22,326 nucleotides of DNA, taken from assembly GCA_964595075.1 (NCBI GenBank), contig CAZQNT010000014.1, positions 1 to 22,326 of the forward strand. Reading direction: 5' to 3'. Source of the DNA: JAHJFW01 sp964595075. Lineage in GTDB: Bacteria; Patescibacteriota; Patescibacteriia; 2-12-FULL-60-25. Position numbers and translations under genes: made by a program. The notes under the pieces were generated by a model, which ran no database searches, was not told the DNA's origin, and saw only the letters and a list, made by a program, of their open reading frames with translations. Positions 6,141-12,653 of this stretch are shown here, piece after piece; position 1 is the stretch's first letter, and each line of letters begins with the position of its first letter.

Positions 6141-7487
6141 ATGAAATTCCCACGCGGAATAAAAGTCAAAGGCGGCGAATTGCCGGATTGTCCGGGGGTT
6201 TATCTTATGAAAAATGCGGCCGGCAAGATTATTTATGTCGGCAAGGCAACGTCGCTAAAACGCCGCGTTTCGTCTTATTTTCAAAGACCGCAGGACGCGC
6301 GGATTTCGCAGATGGTGAGCGAGATTCGCGAGATTGACTACATCAAAAAGCCCACGGCGATTGAGGCGTTGATTCTTGAAGCGAATCTCATCAAGTATTA
6401 TTTTCCGCCGTACAACATCAAAGACAAGGATAATAAAAGTTTTCTCTATCTCGTAATCACTAAAGAAGATTTTCCAAAGCCGCTTCTGATTCGTGGATCG
6501 GATCTAGGCGAAGAGGCATCCAAGAAATACAAAGCTGTTTTCGGGCCGTACACTTCGCCGCGTTCGTTACGAGCGGCGCTGGATCTAATTCGCAAAGCGT
6601 TTCCGTGGAGTGTTTGCGAACCGATGAAAAGAGTGCCGAGTGCCGAGTTCCGAGTGCCGAGAAGGGAGACGAGGGCGTGTTTTTATTATCATTTGAAACT
6701 TTGTCCGGGGGTTTGTGTTGGGGCGATTTCGAAACGCAATTACGCGAAAATCATTCGCGATCTCATTAAGTTTTTTGAAGGGAAGAAGGACGATATTCTC
6801 AAGCGGTATAAAAAGGAGATGAAAGTCGCGGCAAAGGAAAAACGGTTTGAGGAGGCTGCGGCGCTTCGCAACAAAATCTTTTTTCTGGAACACATCCAAG
6901 ATATCGCAATTCTGAAACGCGAGGATGACGACGTTGATAAGATTCGAGAAGGGGAGACAACGCTTCAGATTTTCGGCCGCGTCGAGGGCTATGACATTTC
7001 GAATATCTCCGGCACATCGTCCGTCGCGTCCATGGTTGTGTTCGAGAACGGAGCTCCGGCAAAAGCCGAATATCGAAAGTTTCGCATCAAATCCGTTGTA
7101 GGATCCAACGATGTCGCGTCGATTAGAGAGACTTTGATGAGACGTTTCCGCAGACAGACCCCCTCTAACTCCCCCTTCGTAAGGGGGAGGAACTGGCGGC
7201 ATCCGGATCTCATCCTGATTGACGGCGGCTGGCCGCAAGTGAACGCCGCAACGCAAGTTATCCGCGAGCTGGAACTCGGCATTCCGGTCGTCGGTTTAGC
7301 CAAAGGCCCAACAAGAAAAAAAGACGAGCTGATCTGCGATCCGAACAATCTCGAAATCTGCGCGGTGTGCGAGAAACATAAAAATCTATTAGTAGCGCTA
7401 CGAGACGAAGCGCATCGGTTCGCGATCAAGTATCATAGGGAGTTGAGGGGGAGGGGGATGATTGCTAACCTAACACCTATAACCTGA
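6141..7487 (+). CDS. uvrC: UvrC excinuclease subunit, C-terminally short
   Basis: This is the nuclease of UvrABC nucleotide excision repair, which cuts DNA on both sides of a lesion. The N-terminal GIY-YIG nuclease is seen as GVY (19-21) and YVG (32-34). A Cys-containing segment CFYYHLKLCPG follows, then the UvrB-interacting UVR motif (AAKEKRFEEAAALRNKI) and the RNase H-like nuclease with Asp285 (GYDIS), Asp361 (LIDGG) and His425 (RDEAH). At 448 aa it is clearly shorter than the usual 590-620: the sequence stops just after YHRELRGRG, where the tandem helix-hairpin-helix DNA-binding domain should begin. Two repeats are embedded in frame: four heptamers at 6631-6658 and a palindrome at 7158-7190 (residues about 340-350). 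The ATG at 6141 is set by the promoter. Confidence 0.93.
   Translation: MKFPRGIKVKGGELPDCPGVYLMKNAAGKIIYVGKATSLKRRVSSYFQRPQDARISQMVSEIREIDYIKKPTAIEALILEANLIKYYFPPYNIKDKDNKSFLYLVITKEDFPKPLLIRGSDLGEEASKKYKAVFGPYTSPRSLRAALDLIRKAFPWSVCEPMKRVPSAEFRVPRRETRACFYYHLKLCPGVCVGAISKRNYAKIIRDLIKFFEGKKDDILKRYKKEMKVAAKEKRFEEAAALRNKIFFLEHIQDIAILKREDDDVDKIREGETTLQIFGRVEGYDISNISGTSSVASMVVFENGAPAKAEYRKFRIKSVVGSNDVASIRETLMRRFRRQTPSNSPFVRGRNWRHPDLILIDGGWPQVNAATQVIRELELGIPVVGLAKGPTRKKDELICDPNNLEICAVCEKHKNLLVALRDEAHRFAIKYHRELRGRGMIANLTPIT
6631..6658 (+). repeat. Tandem heptamer repeat inside uvrC
   Basis: Four units of 7 nt: GAGTGCC, GAGTGCC, GAGTTCC, GAGTGCC. They are translated as part of a variable loop (RVPSAEFRVP) before the CFYYHLKLCPG segment. 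Confidence 0.85.
7158..7190 (+). repeat. Palindromic CCCCCTCTAAC-type repeat inserted in frame in uvrC
   Basis: ACCCCCTCTAACTCCCCCTT, a short loop and AAGGGGGAGG form a hairpin. Nearly the same text occurs between genes at 16957-16992. In uvrC it encodes TPSNSPFVRGR, between the strand ending LMRRFRR and the catalytic LIDGG strand, a place where UvrC length varies. Confidence 0.8.
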
Positions 7488-7502
7488 TACCTGAAACCTT
7501 TT
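7468..7502 (+). repeat. Tandem heptamer repeat between uvrC and glmS
   Basis: Five units of 7 nt, each starting ACCT: ACCTAAC, ACCTATA, ACCTGAT, ACCTGAA, ACCTTTT. They cover the end of uvrC and the whole 18-nt gap before glmS. Confidence 0.8.
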
Positions 7503-7505
7503 CAT

Positions 7506-9338
7506 ATGTGCGGAATAATCGGCTACATAGGTAATCGTCGCGCTCTTCCAGTCTTGTTGGACGGTCTTCATCGTTTGGAATATCGCGGGTATGACTCTTC
7601 GGGCGTTGCGGTTATCGAAAATGGCGCTCTTACGATAATTCGCGCCGCCGGCCGCATCTCTGCCTTGGAAGAGAGGATCGGCGAGCGCGAGATTGTCGGT
7701 ACCGCAGGGATCGCGCATACGCGGTGGGCGACGCACGGGCCGCCGGCGGAAAAGAACGCGCATCCTCATTGCGATTGCAAAGGACGGATCGCGGTTGTCC
7801 ATAACGGTATTATCGAAAACTACGCGGAGCTGCGATCAGAATTGCGCGGGCGGGGTCACGTTATTTCTTCCGACACGGACACCGAAGTTCTCGCCCATTT
7901 GCTCGAAGAAAAGTTTTCAGACTCCGGAGATCTGTCCGCGTCATTGCGTGAAGTTTTGAAAAAAGTTCGCGGAACATATGGAATCGTCGCTGTTTCATCC
8001 GACTCGCCAAACTTACTCGTTGTCGCGCGTCTCGGAAGCCCGATCGTACTCGGAATCGGCGACGGCGAAACTTTTGTCGCGTCTGATGCCAGCGCCATCA
8101 TTCGATACACAAAAACCGTGGTTTATCTCGATGACGGAGAGATGGCGGTGTGCAATGGTAACGGTTATGAGATTCGGTCGCTCGACAATCATCCGATCGA
8201 AAAACAACCGACCGAGATAGAGTGGTCCGCGGAAGACGCGCAAAAAGGCGGACACGCGCATTTCATGTTGAAAGAGATGTTGGAACAGCCGGAGGTTGTG
8301 AGGAACAGCATACGCGGCAGGTTGAATCCGGAAGAAGGAACCGCGGTGCTTGGCGGTTTGCGCGACGTCGCTGATCGTTTACGCGACATTGAACGGCTGA
8401 TCGTGGTCGCGTGCGGCAGCGCGTATTACGCGGGACGAGTCGGCGAATATATGTTGGAGGAATATGCGGGACTACCGGTTGAGGTTGAATTGGCGAGCGA
8501 GTTTCGATATCGAAAACCAATTTTGACTCCGAAGACTGCAGTTATCGCCGTGTCGCAATCCGGAGAGACGGCCGACACTTTGGCGGCGGTTCGAGAGGCA
8601 AAAATGAAAGGAGCGTTAACGCTCGGCATCGTCAACGCCGTAGGATCAACGATCGCGCGAGAGACGGACGCCGGCGTTTACAATCACGCAGGACCGGAAA
8701 TCGGCGTAGCTTCGACAAAAGCGTTCGTATCTCAATGCGCGATTTTTGCTCTTCTCACGCTGTTCCTCGGTAGACAACGCGGAATGTCGCTCGTAACCGG
8801 ACAGCGCATCGCTAAAGAATTGCTCGCTTTGCCGGATCAAGTCGCGTGGATTCTCGAACGTCGCGACGAGATAGGGGAGATAGCGAAGCGATACACGGAC
8901 GCGCAAGGGATGTTTTTTCTTGGCCGCAAATATCTCTCGCCGATCGCGTCCGAAGGCGCGTTGAAATTAAAAGAGATCAGCTACATCCACGCCGAAGGGT
9001 ATGCCGCAGGAGAAATGAAGCACGGTCCCATCGCGCTCATCGCCCCGTCATTTCCGTCGGTCGTTCTCTGCCCGAAAGATTCTGTGTATGAAAAAACCGT
9101 TTCAAACATCGAGGAGTTACGCGCGCGAGGTGGGCCGGTCATCGCAGTCACGACGGAGGGCAACGACGAAATCAGAGAATTAGCCACGGACGTCGTTTAC
9201 ATCCCAAAGACTCTGGAAATGCTGACGCCGTTGTTAGCGGTGATCCCACTTCAGCTTTTCGCCTATAACATTTCGATAGGCAAGGGTATTGATCCGGACA
9301 AGCCGAGGAATCTGGCAAAGAGCGTGACGGTGGAGTAG
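7506..9338 (+). CDS. glmS: Glutamine-fructose-6-phosphate aminotransferase (isomerizing)
   Basis: This enzyme makes glucosamine-6-phosphate from fructose-6-phosphate and glutamine, the first committed step toward UDP-GlcNAc and peptidoglycan; it acts in the cytoplasm. The start is fixed by MCGIIGYIG, in which Cys2 becomes the N-terminal nucleophile after Met removal. The glutaminase domain covers about 1-225 (LEYRGYDSSG, HTRWATHG). Two SIS sugar-isomerase domains follow, with SQSGET at 350-355, EIGVASTKAF, and in the second domain LKLKEISYIHAEGYAAGEMKHGP. The C terminus KSVTVE is standard, and 610 aa is the family length. It lies 18 nt after uvrC and may be cotranscribed. No Shine-Dalgarno and no glmS-ribozyme-like leader is seen. 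Confidence 0.97.
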   Translation: MCGIIGYIGNRRALPVLLDGLHRLEYRGYDSSGVAVIENGALTIIRAAGRISALEERIGEREIVGTAGIAHTRWATHGPPAEKNAHPHCDCKGRIAVVHNGIIENYAELRSELRGRGHVISSDTDTEVLAHLLEEKFSDSGDLSASLREVLKKVRGTYGIVAVSSDSPNLLVVARLGSPIVLGIGDGETFVASDASAIIRYTKTVVYLDDGEMAVCNGNGYEIRSLDNHPIEKQPTEIEWSAEDAQKGGHAHFMLKEMLEQPEVVRNSIRGRLNPEEGTAVLGGLRDVADRLRDIERLIVVACGSAYYAGRVGEYMLEEYAGLPVEVELASEFRYRKPILTPKTAVIAVSQSGETADTLAAVREAKMKGALTLGIVNAVGSTIARETDAGVYNHAGPEIGVASTKAFVSQCAIFALLTLFLGRQRGMSLVTGQRIAKELLALPDQVAWILERRDEIGEIAKRYTDAQGMFFLGRKYLSPIASEGALKLKEISYIHAEGYAAGEMKHGPIALIAPSFPSVVLCPKDSVYEKTVSNIEELRARGGPVIAVTTEGNDEIRELATDVVYIPKTLEMLTPLLAVIPLQLFAYNISIGKGIDPDKPRNLAKSVTVE

Positions 9339-9374
9339 GTGTAAGAGCGTCGTAATTTGTGACCTTTTTGCGAA

Positions 9375-9403
9375 TTGACGCATGTGCCATAATGAGATAA
9401 ATG
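9375..9403 (+). promoter_or_regulatory. Possible promoter of the HicB-HicA-like unit
   Basis: TTGACG (9375-9380), a 17-nt spacer and TAAATG (9398-9403) would start transcription near 9410, 14 nt before ATG 9424. A second box, CATAAT (9388-9393), is also possible. Confidence 0.35.
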
Positions 9404-9423
9404 TATTGGTACACATACTGTAT

Positions 9424-9816
9424 ATGTCTCTAATGTCTCCGTTTCGTTATCGGTTGCACAGAATCAAAGAGGCGATTTTTGGTGATAACGAAATTATTTA
9501 CGAAGTTTTAATTAATCACAAAACTAATTTGCCATCCAGTGGCGTTCGAGTTTTTTGGGAGCGCGATGGAGAACTTATCGTTGGTAAAGTCATTGTCGGT
9601 GAGGAGACTTTTATCGCTCAAGGAAGTTCTGCGAAGGAATTTATCGAGTGCGTTAATGATGCGTTATATGCCGCATTTAAGGTACCTTTGAAGTATGCAG
9701 AAGTTCTTGGAGGAGACTATAGACTTACGCCTCCTGAAAGTGAATTTAAGGACTTAAATAATAAGGTTATTAAAAAATCCAACCCTGTTTTTGAGCTCGT
9801 ACCAACTACCACCTAA
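9424..9816 (+). CDS. HicB-like protein, possible antitoxin
   Basis: From ATG 9424 the protein has about 130 residues. The centre (DGELIVGKVIVGEETFIAQG, then SSAKEFIECVNDALYAAF) resembles the HicB half-RNase H fold, in which two strands lead to a glycine-turn and a helix EEALxNAxEAI. No clear C-terminal DNA-binding domain is visible. The partner gene starts 6 nt downstream and looks HicA-like, which supports a toxin-antitoxin reading in which this protein would block the toxin. The start is uncertain: ATGs at 9382, 9424 and 9433 share the frame, and 9382 lies within the promoter candidate. The similarity is modest, and this could be an unrelated conserved protein. Confidence 0.5.
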   Translation: MSLMSPFRYRLHRIKEAIFGDNEIIYEVLINHKTNLPSSGVRVFWERDGELIVGKVIVGEETFIAQGSSAKEFIECVNDALYAAFKVPLKYAEVLGGDYRLTPPESEFKDLNNKVIKKSNPVFELVPTTT

Positions 9817-9821
9817 TAATT

Positions 9822-10070
9822 ATGGGCGAGTATGCTGATGTAAAAAGGAGAAAGGTTCTTGCGCTACTCAAGTGGTTAGGAACGTTATCTGGATTCAAAA
9901 CTGGCAACGCAGGTAAGCATCAATGGATCGTGAAACACGAAACATGGAAACGTCCATTTCCGATTTGTTTCAAAAATAATAGAGTAAGCAAGGTTTACAT
10001 CAAAGAGCTGGTTAATCTGGTAATTGCGACGAGCGTCTGCACAAAAGAGGAGTTCGATAGTCATCTGTAG
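9822..10070 (+). CDS. HicA-like protein, possible mRNA interferase toxin
   Basis: This protein of 82 residues is basic and small, as HicA toxins are. The line runs from a helix (KRRKVLALLKWLGTLSGF) to a glycine-loop with a conserved-looking His (GNAGKHQWIVKH) and then a strand and helix (ISF-like FPICFKNNRVSK, VYIKELVNLVIAT). HicA toxins use one His in a Gly-Ser/Lys-His motif to cut mRNA, and GKH at about 31-33 is in the right place. It begins 6 nt after the HicB-like gene, so the pair is translated together; the order antitoxin-then-toxin matches hicBA-type loci. Only family-level resemblance supports the call. Confidence 0.5.
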   Translation: MGEYADVKRRKVLALLKWLGTLSGFKTGNAGKHQWIVKHETWKRPFPICFKNNRVSKVYIKELVNLVIATSVCTKEEFDSHL

Positions 10071-10076
10071 TAGGTG

Positions 10077-10098
10077 CCAGGTACGTACCTGGTACGTT
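10077..10098. repeat. GGTACGTACC palindrome, copy 1
   Basis: CCAGGTACGTACCTGG followed by TACGTT. An identical 22-nt block occurs at 10235-10256. Confidence 0.85.
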
Positions 10099-10112
10099 GT
10101 AAAATTAATATA

Positions 10113-10146
10113 CAAAAACCCTCCCAACAAGGAGGGTTTTTGTTTT
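10113..10146 (+). terminator. Terminator after the HicB-HicA-like unit
   Basis: CAAAAACCCTCC (10113-10124) pairs perfectly with GGAGGGTTTTTG (10131-10142), followed by TTTT. A strong 12-bp stem. Between here and 10230 I see no gene or signal. Confidence 0.85.
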
Positions 10147-10234
10147 GATCAACTCGGTGCTGATCCCGGACTTGGTGAAATAAGAATAAAGGGCGCAGTG
10201 TATGTTGTCAAAGTCGCTGATTCTGTCTTTGGTA

Positions 10235-10256
10235 CCAGGTACGTACCTGGTACGTT
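10235..10256. repeat. GGTACGTACC palindrome, copy 2
   Basis: Exact second copy of the 22-nt block at 10077-10098, here preceded by GGTA so that the palindrome is longer. Confidence 0.85.
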
Positions 10257-10288
10257 ATCCACATTGGAACGGAAAACGAACGGGTTAT

Positions 10289-10312
10289 CCGCTTTGTGTA
10301 GCGGTTTTTTTT
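10289..10312 (+). terminator. Terminator-like hairpin upstream of the mraZ promoter
   Basis: CCGCT (10289-10293) pairs with AGCGG (10300-10304) and is followed by eight T. It insulates the mraZ promoter from upstream transcription. Confidence 0.65.
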
Positions 10313-10326
10313 ATGGGGGGAAATGG

Positions 10327-10355
10327 TTGACTGGGGTGGGTTGGTGGCATAAAAT
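10327..10355 (+). promoter_or_regulatory. mraZ operon promoter
   Basis: TTGACT (10327-10332), a 17-nt spacer and TAAAAT (10350-10355). Transcription should begin near 10362, leaving a leader of about 140 nt before mraZ. The -10 box overlaps the first MraZ box. Confidence 0.75.
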
Positions 10356-10379
10356 GGGTATCAGTGGGGGAAGGTGGGG
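10345..10379 (+). promoter_or_regulatory. MraZ operator: phased TGGG boxes
   Basis: TGGGT (10355-10359), TGGGG (10365-10369) and TGGGG (10375-10379) recur every 10 bp, with a degenerate TGGCA in phase at 10345 and two more TGGG boxes at 10332 and 10337. MraZ is known to bind TGGGN repeats with 5-nt spacers upstream of its own gene. The position over the -10 box and start site predicts autorepression. Confidence 0.8.
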
Positions 10380-10390
10380 AAATAAGAATG

Positions 10391-10486
10391 CCCAGTGCGT
10401 ACGTTTGCTGTGTAGCCCGTTGGAGAGGTTTGACGCGCAAGTCGCCCTCCAATGATGGTAGCAGCACAGCAAACGCGCGCGCTGGG
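10391..10486 (+). ncRNA. Structured 5' leader of mraZ
   Basis: The arms 10391-10412 and 10465-10486 pair over 22 positions (CCCAG...GTTTGCTGTG with CACAGCAAAC...CTGGG), with two G-U pairs and one mismatch. Inside lies a second stem TTGGAG (10420-10425) with CTCCAA (10447-10452) enclosing a small GAC/GTC hairpin. No T run follows, so it is not a standard terminator. The helix ends 14 nt before the mraZ ATG. Role unknown. Confidence 0.6.
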
Positions 10487-10500
10487 TTTAGCATCGAAGT

Positions 10501-10929
10501 ATGTTCATCGGCGAGTTTCATCACACGCTTGACGATAAGGGCCGATTAGCCATTCCGGTTAAATTTCGCGCTCAATTAGATGGCGGAGCGGTGGTGACTC
10601 GGGGCTTAGATCATTCTTTATTTCTTTATCCGAAAGAAGAATGGACCAAGCTCGCAGCCAAGCTTGCAGCGCTTCCTATCAGCCAAGCCGATACTCGAGC
10701 GTTCGCTCGACTCATGCTTGCAGGAGCTATGGAAGCGGACATCGACAAGTCGGGCCGCATCGTGATTCCGGAATACCTTCGCGTGTATGCGGGAGTCGTG
10801 AAAGACGTTGCCGTAACAGGGCTCTACGACCGGATTGAAATCTGGAGCGAAGAGACCTGGCGCGAATACGCGAGCAATACGGAGCGCGAAAGCACGAACA
10901 TTGCCGAACGTCTCGGTACGCTCATATGA
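10501..10929 (+). CDS. mraZ: Transcriptional regulator MraZ
   Basis: MraZ is a DNA-binding repressor that opens the division and cell-wall (dcw) cluster and binds TGGGN boxes before its own gene. The 142 residues contain the two SpoVT/AbrB-type half-domains with their DxxxR motifs: Asp11-Arg15 (DDKGRLAIP) and Asp82-Arg86 (DKSGRIVIP). Length is typical. Matching operator boxes are present at 10355-10379, so autoregulation is well supported. The stop codon overlaps the rsmH start (ATGA). A second weak -10 (TAGCAT, 10489-10494), 6 nt before the ATG, could give an additional leaderless transcript that bypasses the structured leader. Confidence 0.95.
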   Translation: MFIGEFHHTLDDKGRLAIPVKFRAQLDGGAVVTRGLDHSLFLYPKEEWTKLAAKLAALPISQADTRAFARLMLAGAMEADIDKSGRIVIPEYLRVYAGVVKDVAVTGLYDRIEIWSEETWREYASNTERESTNIAERLGTLI

Positions 10930-11814
10930 TGAACGGCATTCACGTGGCGGTGATGACGGACGAAGCCGTCAATCACTTGCGGCCGCGAGAAAACGGCAGG
11001 TACATAGATGCGACGCTTGGCGGAGGCGCTCACACCGAGGCGCTGCTCAAAGCGTCGTCTCCAAATGGCCGCGTTCTCTCGATCGACGCTAATCCGCTCG
11101 CGCTTGAAAGAAGCCGAGTGACTCTCGGTTCATACGGAAAACGATGGATCGGAGTTGAAGCGAATTTTCGGAATCTGGAATCCGTTGCAAAAGAAAACGG
11201 ATTCGCGCCATGCGACGGAATCTTGTTCGATCTTGGTCTTTCGTCCGACGAGCTCGCCGATCCTTCAAAGGGTTTCTCGTTCACGGTGAACGGTCCGCTC
11301 GATATGCGGCTTGGTCCGACGGCAAACGAGGACGGGCTTACAGCCGCCGAAATCGTAAACGGATGGAGCAGGGATGAAATCGAGGAGATTATTCGAACGT
11401 ACGGCGAGGAGCGATATTCCAGAAAGATCGCAGACGAGATCGTGAACGCGAGAACGAAAGCGCGTCTGATAGGAACGCTCGATCTAGCCAGCGTGATCCG
11501 CTCCGCAGTCCCGCGTTCTTACGAACACGGACGCATTCATCCGGCGACCCGAACATTTCAAGCGTTGCGCATTGCGGTAAACGACGAGTTAAACGCGCTG
11601 CGAGATGCTATCAAGGGCGTGCGAGCGATTCTTTCACCGGGCGCGCGAGTCGTAGTTATCTCATTTCATTCACTCGAAGAAACAGGCATTTCGAGACGCC
11701 GAAGACCTGTGGGTCGTCACGAAAAAGCCGCTAATTCCAACCGAAGAAGAAATCTCAATAAATCCAAGAAGCCGAAGCGCGAAGTTAAGAGTCGCCGAAA
11801 AACCTGAAACCTGA
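10926..11814 (+). pseudogene. rsmH: 16S rRNA (cytosine1402-N4)-methyltransferase RsmH, frameshifted near the 3' end
   Basis: RsmH methylates C1402 of 16S rRNA with S-adenosylmethionine. The SAM-binding loop DATLGGGAHTE (28-38), the DGILFDLGLSS motif and the GFSFTVNGPLDMR block are intact. The family motif SFHSLEDRIVK breaks after SFHSLEE (residue 252). The zero frame then reads TGISRRRRPVG and ends at 11807. The +1 frame from about 11683 reads AFRDAEDLWVVTKKPLIPTE and ends in SRSAKLRVAE, stopping at 11814; that is the genuine RsmH C terminus. The missing DRIV-like residues point to a deletion of roughly 10-13 nt. Either a real mutation or a sequencing or assembly error. The start overlaps the mraZ stop. 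Confidence 0.85.
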
Positions 11815-11829
11815 AACCTAAAACCTAAA
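11802..11829 (+). repeat. Tandem heptamer repeat after rsmH
   Basis: Four 7-nt units: ACCTGAA, ACCTGAA, ACCTAAA, ACCTAAA. They overlap the last codons of rsmH and fill most of the gap before the ftsL-like gene. Confidence 0.85.
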
Positions 11830-11849
11830 AAAAATCAAAACAAAAAAGT

Positions 11850-12215
11850 ATGTCACGCAGTCTTGCGCTTTCTATGGCCAAACCACACGAACGTTTCGGC
11901 ATTCCACAGCCGATCGGACGCCGTCTTCCTCACGGGATGATGGGTTGGAATATCTTTTTGGTCGCGCTTACCGTCGCCACGACGCTAATTTACATATTTC
12001 AAGTTAACAAAGCCGCGTCACGAGGATATTTGTTGCGAGACATGGAAAAGAAGATTGAAGCAGGAAGTACGGAGGTTGTGAGACTTGAGGATAAGATCGC
12101 GGTTCTTTCATCGGTTCAATCGCTTTCGGATCGTGCGAAAGAATTGGGATTTCAACCGACTGAACGGCTCGAGTTCGTTAATCCGGCGGCCAATGCTTAC
12201 GCGTTGGCAAAATAA
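11850..12215 (+). CDS. ftsL: FtsL/DivIC-like division protein
   Basis: The protein has 121 residues: a short basic cytoplasmic tail (1-29), one membrane helix (about 32-50, GWNIFLVALTVATTLIYIF) and then a coiled coil on the outside (about 54-95, MEKKIEAGSTEVVRLEDKI). The C terminus mentions LGFQPTERLEFV, like the LGMxxxxxxxxV end of FtsL proteins. Sequence identity in this family is low; the call rests on topology, size and position directly after rsmH in a dcw cluster. FtsL bridges FtsB, FtsQ and the septal synthase. No ftsI or mur gene follows: a strong terminator begins at the stop codon. Confidence 0.7.
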   Translation: MSRSLALSMAKPHERFGIPQPIGRRLPHGMMGWNIFLVALTVATTLIYIFQVNKAASRGYLLRDMEKKIEAGSTEVVRLEDKIAVLSSVQSLSDRAKELGFQPTERLEFVNPAANAYALAK

Positions 12216-12259
12216 CACAACCCCCCTCCCGCGCGTGTTGAGGGGGGTTGTGTGTTTTT
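12215..12259 (+). terminator. Strong terminator closing the mraZ operon
   Basis: ACACAACCCCCCTC (12215-12228) pairs with GAGGGGGGTTGTGT (12240-12253), a 14-bp stem, followed by G and five T. It starts on the last base of the ftsL-like stop codon. Confidence 0.9.
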
Positions 12260-12260
12260 A

Positions 12261-12269
12261 TGGTATCAT
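12261..12269 (+). promoter_or_regulatory. Extended -10 promoter of the 12276-16940 operon
   Basis: TGG-TATCAT ends 6 nt before ATG 12276 and directly follows the T run of the terminator. No -35 hexamer is seen. It predicts a leaderless mRNA. Confidence 0.6.
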
Positions 12270-12275
12270 TGCCTC

Positions 12276-12650
12276 ATGCACGCCCACTCGTCGCAGGTAG
12301 CGCGATATTTATTTCTTGACCTTTTTGGCAGCGTCATTCGTTTTCCTTTTTGGTGGTATGGCGCAGGTTTTAAGCGTATCGCGACGAGCTTTTTCGTATC
12401 GTTGCAATATCGCGCGCAAGGTTATGGACTGTCTATTTGGATAAGAAATTTTTTCGTTCCGATGTACGGACAACACGATATCACCGGAAGACTTATCAGC
12501 GTTTTGATGAGGTTCGTAGTTCTAGTCGCTAGAGTTGTCGCTCTCATTGTTGAAGCTGCGGTGTATGCGCTTGGCATCGCGCTTTACGCGATTCTTCCAA
12601 TCGGGAGCGTTTTTTTGGCTATCGTAAACATCATGACCGGCGCAGCATGA
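12276..12650 (+). CDS. Small membrane protein of unknown function, partner of the Clp-like ATPase
   Basis: The protein has 124 residues from ATG 12276, chosen because the promoter ends 6 nt upstream; a longer in-frame reading would start inside the terminator. It is aromatic-rich (FPFWWYGAGF, SIWIRNFFVPMYGQ) in the first half. It has a long hydrophobic stretch at about 73-120 (LMRFVVLVARVVALIVEAAVY...), likely two membrane helices forming a hairpin. No known domain is recognised. The gene ends 3 nt before the membrane-anchored AAA+ gene, so the two are translated together. That suggests a joint complex in the membrane, which is an inference from context. Confidence 0.7.
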   Translation: MHAHSSQVARYLFLDLFGSVIRFPFWWYGAGFKRIATSFFVSLQYRAQGYGLSIWIRNFFVPMYGQHDITGRLISVLMRFVVLVARVVALIVEAAVYALGIALYAILPIGSVFLAIVNIMTGAA

Positions 12651-12653
12651 TTT

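Noticed and set aside
7468..7505. glmS ribozyme or riboswitch upstream of glmS
   Set aside because: Only 18 nt separate uvrC and glmS and these are tandem heptamers; there is no room for the ribozyme.
10024..10455. 143-aa open frame across the gap before mraZ
   Set aside because: It is built from palindromes, a terminator and the mraZ promoter region, so it is not a plausible gene.
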